DNA of 64,000 nt, taken from NCBI GenBank assembly GCA_963680875.1, contig OY804585.1, positions 26,678,186-26,742,185 of the forward strand, given 5' to 3'. The DNA is from Bathymodiolus brooksi. Lineage: Eukaryota > Mollusca > Bivalvia > Mytilida > Modiolidae. Positions 47,031-60,300 of the stretch are shown piece by piece (within the stretch, counting starts at the first letter, position 1; every line of letters begins with the position of its first letter). Under the pieces are notes generated by a model. The model saw only the letters and a program-made list of their open reading frames with translations, was not told where the DNA came from and did no database searches. A program made the position numbers and the translations under genes.

Positions 47031-50000
47031 TTGTGGTATTTGTTATTGTATTATGTATCTGTTCTCTGACATTGTGGTATTTGTTATTGTATTATGTAAC
47101 TGTTCTGACATTGTGGTATTTGTTATTGTATTATGTAACTGTTCTGACATTGTGGTATTTGTTATTGTATTATGTAACTATTCTGACATTGTGGTATTTG
47201 TTATTGTATTATGTAAGTGTTCTGACAGTGTGGTATTTGTTATTGTATTATGTAACTGTTCTGACATTGTGGTATTTGTTATTGTATTATGTAACTGTTC
47301 TGACATTTTGGTATTTGTTATTGTATTATGTAAGTGTTCTGACATTGTGGTATTTGTTATTGTATTATGTAAGTGTTCTGACAGTGTTGTATTTGTTATT
47401 GTATTATGTAACTGTTCTGCCATTGTGGTATTTGTTATTAGATTATGTAACTGTTCTGACATTGTGGTATTTGTTATTGTATTATGTAACTGTTCTGACA
47501 TTGTGGTATTTGTTATTGTATTATGTAACTGTTCTGACGGTGTGGTATTTGTTATTGTATTATGTAACTGTTCTGACATTGTGGTATTTGTTATTAGATT
47601 ATGTAACTGTTCTGACATTGTGGTATTTGTTATTGTATTATGTAACTGTTCTGACATTGTGGTATTTGTTATTGTATTATGTAACTGTTCTGACATTGTG
47701 GTATTTGTTATTGTATTATGTAACTGTTCTGACATTGTGGTATTTGTTATTGTATTATGTAACTGTTCTGACATTGTGGTATTTGTTATTGTATTATGTA
47801 ACTGTTTTCTGACGTTTGGTATTTGTTATTGTATTATGTAACTGTTCTGACAGTGTGGTATTTGTTATTAGATTATGTAACTGTTCTGACATTGGTATTT
47901 GTTATTGTATTATGTAACTGTTCTCTGACATTGTGGTATTTCTTATTGTGCTATGTAACTGTTCTCTGACATTGTGGTATTTGTTATTGTATTATGTAAC
48001 TGTTCTGACATTGTGGTATTTGTTATTGTATTATGTAACTGTTCTGACAATGTGGTATTTGTTATTGTATTATGTAACTGTTCTCTGACATTGTGGTATT
48101 TGTTATTGTATTATGTAACTGTTCTGACATTGTGGTATTTGTTATTGTATTATGTAACTGTTCTCTGACATTGTGGTATTTGTTATTGTATTATGTAACT
48201 GTTCTGACAGTGTGGTATTTGTTATTGTATTATGTAACTGTTCTGACAGTGTGGTATTTGTTATTGTATTATGTAACTGTTCTGACAGTGTGGTATTTGT
48301 TATTGTATTATGTAACTGTTCTGACATTGTGGTATTTGTTATTGTATTATGTAACTGTTCTGACAGTGTGGTATTTGTTATTGTATTATGTAACTGTTCT
48401 GACATTGTGGTATTTGTTATTGTATTATGTAACTGTTCTGACAGTGTGGTATTTGTTATTAGATTATGTAACTGTTCTGACAGTGTGGTATTTGTTATTG
48501 TATTATGTAACTGTTCTCTGACATTGTGGTATTTGTTATTGTATTATGTAACTGTTCTCTGACATTGTGGTATTTGTTATTGTATTATGTAACTGTTCTC
48601 TGAAATTGTGGTATTTGTTATTGTATTATGTAACTGTTCTATGACATTGTGGTATTTGTTATTGTATTATGTAACTGTTCTCTGACATTGTGGTATTTGA
48701 TATTAGATTATGTAACTGTTCTGACAGTGTGGTATTTGTTATTAGATTATGTAACTGTTCTGACAGAGTGGTATTTGTTATTAGATTATGTAACTGTTCT
48801 GACAGTGTGGTATTTGTTATTAGATTATGTAACTGTTCTGACATTGTGGTATTTGTTATTAGATTATGTAACTTTTCTGACATTGTGGTATTTGTTATTA
48901 GATTATGTAACTGTTCTGACAGTGTGGTATTTGTTATTGTATTATGTAACTGTTCTCTGAAATTGTGGTATTTGTTATTGTATTATGTAACTGTTCTCTG
49001 ACATTGTGGAATTTGTTATTAGATTATGTAACTGTTCTGACAGTGTGGTATTTGTTATTAGATTATGTAACTGTTCTGACAGTGTGGTATTTGTTATTAG
49101 ATTATGTAACTGTTCTGACAGTGTGGTATTTGTTATTAGATTATGTAACTGTTCTGACAGTGTGGTATTTGTTATTAGATTATGTAACTGTTCTGACAGT
49201 GTGGTATTTGTTATTAGATTATGTAACTGTTCTGACAGTGTGGTATTTGTTATTAGATTATGTAACTGTTCTGACATTGTGGTATTTGTTATTAGATTAT
49301 GTAACTGTTCTGACAGTGTGGTATTTGTTATTAGATTATGTAACTGTTCTGACATTGTGGTATTTGTGATTAGATTATGTAACTGTTCTGACAGTGTGGT
49401 ATTTGTTATTGTATTATGTAACTGTTCTGACAGTGTGGTAATTGTTATTGTATTATGTAACTGTTCTCTGACATTGTGGTATTTATTATTTTATTATGTA
49501 ACTGTTCTCTGAAATTGTGGTATTTGTTATTAGATTATGTAACTGTTCACTGACATTGTGGTATTTGTTATTGTATCATGTAACTGTTCTGACAGTGTGG
49601 TATTTGTTATTGTATTATGTAACTGTTCTGACAGTGTGGTATTTGTTATTAGATTATGTAACTGTTCTGACAGTGTGATATTTGTTATTGTATTATGTAA
49701 CTGTTCTCTGACATTGTGGTATTTGTTATTGTATTATGTAACTGTTTTCTGACATTGTGGTATTTGTTATTGTATTATGTAACTGTTCTCTGACATTGTG
49801 GTATTTGTTATTGTATTATGTAACTGTTCTCTGAAATTGTGGTATTTGTTATTGTATTATGTAACTGTTCTCTGACATTGTGGTATTTGTTATTGTATTA
49901 TGTAACTGTTCTCTGACATTGTGGTATTTGTTATTGTAATATGTAACTGTTCTCTGACATTGTGGTATTTGTTATTAGATTATGTAACTGTTCTGACAGT

Positions 50001-53000
50001 GTGGTATTTGTTATTAGATTATGTAACTGTTCTGACAGTGTGGTATTTGTTATTAGATTATGTAACTGTTCTGACATTGTGGTATTTGTTATTAGATTAT
50101 GTAACTGTTCTGACAGTGTGGTATTTGTTATTAGATTATGTAACTGTTCTGACAGTGTGGTATTTGTTATTGTATTATGTAACTGTTCTCTGAAATTGTG
50201 GTATTTGTTATTGTATTATGTAACTGTTCTCTGACATTGTGGTATTTGCTATTGTATTATGTAACTGTTCTCTGACATTGTGGAATTTGTTATTAGATTA
50301 TGTAACTGTTCTGACAGTGTGGTATTTGTAATTAGATTATGTAACTGTTCTGACAGTGTGGTATTTGTTATTAGATTATGTAACTGTTCTCTGACAGTGT
50401 GGTATTTGTTATTAGATTATGTAACTGTTCTGACAGTGTGGTATTTGTTATTAGATTATGTAACTGTTCTGACAGTGTGGTATTTGTTATTAGATTTTAG
50501 AACTGTTCTGACAGTGTGGTATTTGTTATTAGATTATGTAACTGTTCTCTGACATTGTGGTATTTGTTATTGTATTATGTAACTGTTCTCTGAAATTGTG
50601 GTATTTGTTATTAGATTATGTAACTGTTCTCTGACATTGTGGTATTTGTTATTGTATTATGTAACTGTTCTGACAGTGTGGTATTTGTTATTGTGTTATG
50701 TAACTGTTCTCTGACATTGTGGTATTTGTTATTAGATTATCTAACTGTTCTGACAGTGTGGTATTTGTTATTAGATTATGTAACTGTTCTGACAGTGTGG
50801 TATTTGTTATTAGATTATGTAACTGTTCTGACATTGTGGTATTTGTTATTAGATTATGTAACTGTTCTGACATTGTGGTATTTGTTATTAGATTATGTAA
50901 CTGTTCTGACAGTGTGGTATTTGTTATTAGATTATGTAGCTGTTCTGACATTGTGGTATTTGTTATTAGATTATGTAACTGTTCTATGACATTGTGGTAT
51001 TTGTTATTGTATTATGTAACTGTTCTCTGACATTGTGGTATTTGTTATTGTATTATGTAACTTTTCTCTGAAATTGTGGTATTTGTTATTGTATTATGTA
51101 ACTGTTCTCTGAAATTGTGGTATTTGTTATTGTATTATGTAACTGTTCTCTGACATTGTGGTATTTGTTATTGTATTATGTAACTGTTCTCTGACATTGT
51201 GGTATTTGTAATTGTATTATGTAACTGTTCTGACAGTGTGGTATTTGTTATTAGATTATGTAACTGTTCTGACATTGTGGTATTTGTTATTAGATTATGT
51301 AACTGTTCTGACATTGTGGTATTTGTTATTGTATTATGTAACTGTTCTCTGACATTGTGGTATTTGTTATTGTATTATGTAACTGTTCTGACAGTGTGGT
51401 ATTTGTTATTGTATTATGTAACTGTTTTGACATTGTGGTATTTGTTATTAGATTATGTAACTGTTCTGTCAGTGTGGTATTTGTTATTAGATTATGTAAC
51501 TGTTCTGACATTGTGGTATTTGTTATTGTATTATGTAACTGTTCTCTGACATTGTGGTATTTGTTATTGTATTATGTAACTGTTCTGACAGTGTGGTATT
51601 TGTTATTAGATTATGTAACTGTTCTGACAGTGTGGTATCTGTTATTAGATTATGTAACTGTTCTGACAGTGTGGTATTTGTTATTAGATTATGTAACTGT
51701 TCTGACAGTATGGTATTTGTTATTAGATTATGTAACTGTTCTGACAGTCTGGTATTTGTTATTTGATTATGTAACTGTTCTGACAGTGTGGTATTTGTTA
51801 TTGTATTATGTAACTGTTCTGACATTGTGGTATTTGTTATTAGATTATGTAACTGTTCTGACATTGTGGTATTTGTTATTAGATTATGTAACTGTTCTGA
51901 CAGTGTGGTATTTGTTATTAGATTATGTAACTGTTCTGACATTGTGGTATTTGTTATTAGATTATGTAACTGTTCTGACATTGTGGTATTTGTTATTAGA
52001 TTATGTAACTGTTCTGACATTGTGGTATTTGTTATTAGATTATGTAACTGTTCTGACAGTGTGGTATTTGTTATTAGATTATGTAACTGTTCTGACAGTG
52101 TGGTATTTGTTATTAGATTATGTAACTGTTCTGACAGTGTGGTATTTGTTATTAGATTATGTAACTGTTCTGACATTGTGGTATTTGTTATTAGATTATG
52201 TAACACTTCTGACAGTGTGGTATTTGTTATTAGATTATTTAACTGTTCTGACATTGTGGCATTTGTTATTAGATTATGTAACTGTTCTGACAGTGTGGTA
52301 TTTGTTATTAGATTATGTAACTGTTCTGACATTGTGGTATTTGTTATTAGATTATGTAACTGTTCTGACATTGTGGTATTTGTTATTAGATTATGTAACT
52401 GTTCTGACAGTGTGGTATTTGTTATTAGATTATGTAACTGTTCTGACAGTGTGGTATTTGTTATTAGATTGTGTAACTGTTCTGACAGTGTGGTATTTGT
52501 TATTAGATTATGTAACTGTTCTGACAGTGTGGTATTTGTTATTAGATTATGTAACTGTTCTGACAGTGTGGTATTTGTTATTAGATTATGTAACTGTTCT
52601 GACAGTGTGGTATTTGTTATTAGATTATGTAACTGTTCTGACATTGTGGTATTTGTTATTAGATTATGTAACTGTTCTGACAGTGTGGTATTTGTTATTA
52701 GATTATGTAACTGTTCTGACAGTGTGGTATTTGTTATTAGATTATGTAACTGTTCTGACAGTGTGGTATTTGTTATTAGATTATGTAACTGTTCTGACAG
52801 TGTGGTATTTGTTATTGTATTATGTAACTGTTCTGACATTGTGGTATTTGTTATTAGATTATGTAACTGTTCTGACATTGTGGTATTTGTTATTAGATTA
52901 TGTAACTGTTCTGACAGTGTGGTATTTGTTATTAGATTATGTAACTGTTCTGACATTGTGGTATTTGTTATTAGATTATGTAACTGTTCTGACATTGTGG

Positions 53001-53631
53001 TATTTGTTATTAGATTATGTAACTGTTCTGACATTGTGGTATTTGTTATTAGATTATGTAACTGTTCTGACAGTGTGGTATTTGTTATTAGATTATGTAA
53101 CTGTTCTGACAGTGTGGTATTTGTTATTAGATTATGTAACTGTTCTGACAGTGTGGTATTTGTTATTAGATTATGTAACTGTTCTGACAGTATGGTATTT
53201 GTTATTAGATTATGTAACTGTTCTGACATTGTGGTATTTGTTATTAGATTATGTAACTGTTCTGACAGTGTGGTATTTGTTATTAGATTATGTAACTGTT
53301 CTGACAGTGTGGTATTTGTTATTAGATTATGTAACTGTTCTCTGACATTGTGGTATTTGTTATTAGATTATGTAACTGTTCTGACATTGTGGTATTTGTT
53401 ATTAGATTATGTAACTGTTCTGACAGTGTTGTATTTGTTATTAGATTATGTAACTGTTCTCTGACATTGTGGTATTTGTTATTAGATTATGTAACTGTTC
53501 TGACAGTGTGGTATTTGTTATTGGTATTTGGTACCTTTAGCGTCAAGCTATGAACTACAACTTTATCCATGATTGATATGTAGCTGTCTTACATATAAAC
53601 CTGTGTATCCACAAATATCAATTTTATTTGA

Positions 53632-53790
53632 TTGTTGTCGTTTATTTTGTGTTTAATGCCACTTTGATAGCTGTTTCAGCTATATCGTGGTGGTCAGTTT
53701 TATTGGTGGCGAAAACAGGAATACACGGAGAAAACCACAGACAAACTGCAAGTTATTGGAGAAACTTTTTCACATATAATTAATGTTTGA
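53632..53790 (-). mobile_element. Meta-type SINE fragment, reverse orientation
   Basis: GTTTCAGCTATATCGTGGTG, CAGTTTTATTGGTGGCGAAA and ACACGGAGAAAACCACAG match the tail and middle of the 26,585-26,850 copy. The tRNA head is missing. Confidence 0.7.
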
Positions 53791-53964
53791 AGATGCCAAA
53801 GTGGAAATCAGAAGCCGTAAATTGAAGGACGGACAATACAATCAATGGACAACTGAAAAAATACACACGACGGCGTTTGTAGAACAACATTCATCAGGTC
53901 GGGCTCAGGTACACTCAATGTCAAAAGATTGGGAAGTCAAATAATCCAAAACCCAAACAATCTT

Positions 53965-54300
53965 AACGTTGAAATCAGATGCTCCGGAAGGGAAAACAGT
54001 TTTTGTTCCTTTAGTTGCATCCACAGTAAAAAAAAATCATGTTTTATCAATGATATATATTGATTGCAAAAATAGATGTAAATCTAAGTATCATACGATA
54101 AGCGTAGAGAATACCAAAGAGGTAATCAAAATGGACAATCGAGAGAAACTGGCAACATAGGGTACACAAGACGAAGAAAAACAAAACAAAAACACAACAT
54201 AATATGCATTGGACACCACTATGCGTAAACAAACACAAATAACGTAAATAAGACAAAAGCCCTCCTACACGAACCACGACGGCCTTGGAGAATTTTAATA
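53965..54300 (-). repeat. Mussel-type dispersed repeat, reverse orientation
   Basis: GATGCTCCGGAAGGGAAAAC at 53,978 and GAGAATACCAAAGAGGTAAT, GGCAACATAGGGTACACAAG and TTGGACACCACTATGCGTAA at 54,105-54,235 belong to the family also at 25,440. A SINE-head trace (CACGAACCACGACGGCCTTG) follows at 54,268. Confidence 0.6.
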
Positions 54301-54310
54301 GCAAACATGT

Positions 54311-54371
54311 ATGTTATTTTTATTGCAGGTTAAATTCGAGTTTTGCTTGTATATTTTGCTTTGTTTAAAAT
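54311..54371 (+). CDS. Tentative signal-peptide exon of the Ig gene
   Basis: ATG at 54,311 opens MLFLLQVKFEFCLYILLCLK and ends at a strong donor (AAAAT|GTAAGT) in phase 1, exactly matching the phase-1 acceptor of the first Ig exon. The stretch FCLYILLCL could serve as the hydrophobic core, though Lys and Glu before it are not ideal. The first intron would be about 2 kb and hold LINE and SINE remnants. An alternative upstream exon cannot be excluded. Confidence 0.35.
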
Positions 54372-57300
54372 GTAAGTTGAACATTTTTTTTCTGCTTGTA
54401 ATTAAAATATCAGCATATATTGATCATTTGTTTAATTTATATAAGACCCAAAATGTGACGCACTTTAGTTATGCAAACACAATTACCTTGTGATATAGAA
54501 TTTTATTGAATTATCTTAGAAACTTATATTTGTAAGTTATTATTAATGAGAGTAAATTTGTTATTAAATGAAATACAAAAAATACCATGCTGTCGGAACA
54601 GTTCCAATCAAAGTTCCATCGACTAATTCTAGAAATAGGCAAAATCGATATCCCTTACACACATATATCTGACCGCTCAATTACCTGGCTTAGCACAAGC
54701 ACTTTAATAAAAGATGGCGGGGCGAAACTAGTTTTATGGGCCCGATCCGTAGCTCATTAATATCAATAATACATACACCAAATCATACTTAAGAACACAG
54801 TCTGGTTGTAATTACACAATAAATATACAAACCCTTCTCATTCCTGTAACAGGAACGCCCCTAGCAGTAGGTTTATAACCACCTCTGCTAACTGCGTTAG
54901 TTTAGTTTAGTTTAAACATATTTTATTTGCATAAAAGTTTCAAATGGGATTGGACACAAGTTATAACAACATTAGTGAAGTCCTTTCCCTTTTACAAAAA
55001 TATAAAAAAAAAATGATTTCACATAATTGCGATAACAATACAAATAAATTGTACAACATGATATATTTAGACGTTAATAATAAATCAAGTATAAAGAAAA
55101 ATAAGGTGAAATAATATGTTCAATTTAATGGAATAAAGAAGAAGAAGGGATTCAAACAAACAAACAAACAAAAACAAAAAAACAACATTGACTGGAGTGA
55201 GTATGCTAGTACATTAGTTAAAGTGCTGGGTGCTTCTAATAAAAGAATAAACAGCAGAGAAGATTTCAATATTTTGATTAGGAGTCAGATTTTCATCACC
55301 AGCTAATATCAATTCAATTGTAACTATTTAATCCTTTAATTTATCAAACAAGATTGCCCTATTTTCATTATAAAAAGGACATTCAAAGAAAAAATGTGTT
55401 AGTGGGGGATCTCCTTTAGCTCAGTTGGTAGAGAGGTGGCTTACAATACGAGAGGTCCAATAATCGAATCCTATCGGAGACATTGCATTTTTCGAAGGTA
55501 ATAAAAACGTAAGATATCAAATTTAATGCGCACGAGGCGTTTCTGGAATAACCTTCATCAAGTACGCTCAAGATCGAAAGATTGGAAAGCCAAATAAATT
55601 ACAGTCTTGGGAGCAATAAAAACAAAGGGTCTAAGCATAATAGCCAAGATCAGCTATGGTCACCTATGCCTGAGGGAGGAGAACCTTAGTCTGATTCATA
55701 ATTACATTATAAAACACTCTCTACTGTTACAATCCAAACAACGCCTTATCTTTAGCAGATGTCATAGTGTACGAGCAATCGAAAATCTAGGAATATAGTT
55801 GCTATTGTATTTTTCTCGTGTTTGTTGTTTTCCGTCACATTTGAGAGATTGAAAGCACTACACAATGTATACATTACGAATATTACAAATGTCAGTCGAC
55901 CAGAAAGGTCGACAACTTTTCCTATTCATTATTTACTTTCTATTCATCCATTTATTGACTGATTGGTGACGGATTGTTAAATGATGTGTAACTAATTTGT
56001 CAGGGCTGACGAATTGCTCGGTTAATTTCGGTTAGTATCATATCAAACAACATTCGTATCAGTCACGTACGTCATATGTCAAATTTCAAGCGATCAATCA
56101 GCGATGAGTCTATTCAATCTTCACATATTAAACAGCACAGTTGTGAGTGCTTTCGATTATGCATGTAACTTCACCTGACGTATTCTAAAATTTGAGCTCC
56201 ACAGATAATCAGGGATGAACTCGTGTGCTCCGGAAGGGTTAGATGTTGTACGATTGGATCGCCAAATAAATAAAGACACACTAAATTTTAATAAGTTTTC
56301 GGGTGATCTCAAAAAAATTATTACAAGGGCTGTATCATATTGTAGGTAACTTCATGTATGCAAATTCTACTGTGACAAATTTCGATGGGACTAATTTCAT
56401 TGTGATATCGGAGGTGGTCACAACTATTGAAGGAAGTACACTCATACTAAGATGTTCTAACAGCTCCTCAACTCATACAAGCTGGGAGAAATCACAACTA
56501 ACTGATCTTCATTTTACAACATATACATATAATAACCAGATTAATCCTTCAATTGAACACGCGAATAGATTACGTGTAGTGGGCAACTTCAGTATAGGCA
56601 TTTATAACCTGCAGATACAAAATGTATCTCTAGTCGATGAGGGTCTATATAGGTGTATATATGTAAATAATAACGTCATCCATACAACATACATAAGAGT
56701 GTCACTAAAAAGTAAGTATTATATAACAATTTCTAATTGTATTGTATTACAAACGACATATATCATCGTCTTTTTTATGTTCACTAATTTGAGGTGAGAG
56801 GTGATAGTTCACTTTGTTGATATGTGTTGACCTTCACTGTTTAAGCTTTCTTTTCATAATTAAGGGATAATCAAAGGGGTAATCCGAATTTTATATTTCA
56901 CCTGTAGAATATTAACAATGTCGTGATGATTCTCGAGCCTTCGTGCGTTGCAAATGACAATATGATTGGATTGTTTTTAGCATTTCTTGAGGCACCAACA
57001 ACGTTGAATTCTATATACAATAAACACTATAAATAATATTTGTTTCCGATCACAAAAATATTCCACTCATGACCGAAAAGGCTGTTGCACTCTCTCGTGA
57101 AATATATTTTGATAATCGAAAATCACGATTATTTATAAAGGAAGGCCAAGAAGCGCCTAAGAATCGTAAATCAATAGAGAGAAAAAAGGGGGAGAGGTGC
57201 AGACAAGCAACAACCAACGCGAAAAAACACTGAAAACTCACCTCATTGTATACGTAAATTATCTTTTTCCATAGTCAGCTGCAATGTTTATTACGTTTAA

Positions 57301-60300
57301 TATATGTTTAGATTCTCTTGAAGTTGTTATTCTGGAAGGATCGACCCTGAAAATTACTGAGGGCAAAGAACTGAGGTTGACATGCAAGGTAGACGATTCT
57401 CCACATATAGAGAGCATGTATTGGTCAATGATAGATAAGAAGACGATGTTTAATTTATTCGAAAATAACAGTACACTGGTAATACCAAAGGTGAACAGAA
57501 ACAACTCGGGTGTATACATATGTCACGCTGAAACCAAAGTAGGAAAGGGAATATCAAATACTTCCGTAACTATACAATGTAAATATACTTATATCACACA
57601 AATAAATAAATCTGCGTAGGTTTAAGGTGCATAATATTGATGTGGAATTCAAATTTTTTTTTATATATTGATGATGAATATGTTTAATGATATATACATG
57701 AAAGAAAAAGTATTAACAATACTTTTCAATTCCATTACACATCTATTCAAGCTAATATACGATAGCAATACTCTCAGACTGAAATGCCATGTCTGAAGCT
57801 AAATGCGAACCAGGTGTATTACTTGTTCATGTTTGATAATTTGACGTCATTTTAGCTTTAAATTAGTACTAGCATTATCACTGACGAAATATAATTAGTA
57901 TAAACGTTATCAATGACGAAATATGATTAGTACTAACATATCCATTACGAAATATAATTAGTACTAACATTATCACGGACGAAATATAATTAGTATTAAG
58001 ATGATCAATAACGAAATATAATTAGTACCAACATGATCACCGACGAAATATAATTAGTAGTAACATGTCAAGGACGAAATATAATTAGTATTAGCATTAA
58101 ATTGTCACTGATGAAATGTAATTAATACTAGCATTATCACTGAGGAAATGTAATTAGTACTAACATTATCAATGACAAAATATAATTAGTACTAACATTA
58201 TCAATTACGAAATATAATTAGTACAAATATTATCACTGACTAAATATAATTAGTAGTTACATTATCACTGACGAAATATAATTAGTACTAACATTAGCAC
58301 TGACGAAATATAATGAGTACTAACATTATCACTGACGAAATATAATTAGTAGTTACATTATCACTGACGAAATGTAATTAGTACTAACATTATCGCTTAC
58401 GAAATATAATTAGTAGTAACATTATCATTGACGAAATAATTAGCACTAACAATATCATTCACGAAATATGATTAGTGCTAACATTATCACTGACTAGATA
58501 TAATTAGTACTAACATTATCACTGACGAAATATAATTAGCACTAACATATAACTGACGAAATATAATTAGTACAAACATTATCACTGACGAAATATAATT
58601 AGCAGTTACATTATCACTGACGAAATGTAATTAGTACTAACATTATCACTGACGAAATAGAATTAGTACTAACATTATCACTGACGAAATAGAATGAGTA
58701 CTAACATTATCACTGACGAAATAGAATTAGTAGTAACATTATCACTGACGAAATACAATTAGCAGTTACATTATCACTGACGAAATGTAATTAGTACTAA
58801 CATTATCACTGACGAAATATAATTAGTACTAACATTATCACTGACGAAATATAATTAGTACTAACATGATCACTGATGAAATATAATTAGTACTAATATA
58901 TTAATGACGAAATAAAATTAGTACTAACATGTTCACTAACGAAATATAATTAGTACTAACATTATCGCTGCCGAAATATAATTAGTACTAACATATCAAT
59001 GATGAAATATAATTAGTACTAACATTATCACTGACGAAATATAATTAGTACTAATATATCAATGACGAAATATAAGTAGTAGTAACATTATCACTGACGA
59101 AATATAATTTAGTACTAACATATCAATGACGAAATAAATGAGTACTAACATTATCAATGACAAAATATAGTTTTTAAAGAATTATTAAAGGTACCTACTA
59201 CGTGGTAGTTGGTTGTCATGACGTTTGTTGATAATAATCAGTACAATTCCATTTTTTCAAACATCGACATCGGTATTCGATGCATAATTAATTAGATTCT
59301 AATGCTTGATATACAGGTAGTATCGATGAACTGTGTATATCTTAGGAAGCTTTGTGAACTTAAACCGTCTTTTTATAACATACTGTGAAATCATTATTAA
59401 TCGTGGGGTTCTAATTTTCGCTGATTTCGTGGTTCACTTAAACTACGAAAATTAAAGTCTAACGAAATACAATTATCCCATTGAGTGTTGCCTGTAGTGT
59501 TTGAAACCATAAATTCAAGAACCCGTGAATCAATGAATTTTGAAGAAACTACGAAAATTGGTGCCAACGAATAAAAGTACTCTCACAGTAATTATAATAT
59601 GTGTTCAAAATAACTCAATTTTCGTTAAATAAAATGAGATATTTATCCTTATATTCTAAAGAACAAAAATTACAACACGAAAAAATAAATAACCTTCCAC
59701 TTATGTATTTTTCAACAGACCCACCTGAGGTGAACGTTATAACTGTAACCAGTCATTTTAGGAAGAACAGACTGGACTGTCTTGCACGAGGAGTACCCAC
59801 ATCAAATACTTATTCCAGATGGGAACACAAGTCGATGTTCGGAGAACATATACGCTACCTTGATGGCTTCGATAATGGAACGCTCTTAATACAAAATAAA
59901 TCTAAATTAAAAAGCTATCAAGATAATGGAGTATATGTGTGTTATGTTAGTAACGGTGTTTTAAATAGTAATGGTAGTGTGGTGCAAATTGGAGAATATG
60001 TTCTTAGAGTAGTAAGTAAGTCCATGTAATATATATAGTTCTTCGTTGATCTCAAACCATATCATTATTACCATGATGTTTTTATATGACAGTCTTATTG
60101 TTTTGTCTCAATCTCTTAGTTACGTCTTCTTATTATATATAATTTATATTAGTCTGGTGTGAAGTTGACATAATACTCAAACAGAAAGTTGAAATGAGTG
60201 AGTCAATATTTTTTCTTAACTTTGACACGTTTTTACATACAGTATAATCTCATTTTCACGAACTTTAGAGGGTCATTTACTTGGATAATTCGAAGTATGA

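Larger units (their letters stand above)
31687..53524. repeat. Giant 39-bp satellite array, about 21.8 kb
   Basis: Monomer of 39 bp beginning TGACATTGTGGTATTTGTTA and ending TATTATGTAACTGTTC, repeated without interruption roughly 550 times. Recurrent variants are ACATT/ACAGT, GTATTATG/AGATTATG, TTGTGG/TTGTTG, and a 41-bp unit with CTGTTCTC before TGAC. The variants are not mixed evenly: 41-bp units dominate 31.7-36.1 and 45.6-51.5 kb, TTGTTG units 38.2-40.4 and 43.0-45.2 kb, AGATTATG units 36.2-37.8, 41.0-42.5 and 48.7-53.5 kb. Frames of 500-800 codons on both strands exist because 39 is divisible by 3 and few stops occur; the common variants are amino-acid-changing in each, so I do not treat them as coding. 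Confidence 0.98.

Noticed and set aside
31654..53553. Dozens of open frames of 60-817 codons on both strands
   Set aside because: All are translations of a 39-bp satellite. Equal openness on both strands, amino-acid-changing common variants in each frame, and frame changes at every 41-bp unit argue against coding.
55405..55490. Functional tRNA gene
   Set aside because: A and B boxes are present but the acceptor and anticodon stems do not pair well and a SINE body follows directly.
57880..59172. Possible CRISPR-like array of about 32-bp repeats
   Set aside because: Units are contiguous with no unique spacers, and the locus is eukaryotic and intronic.
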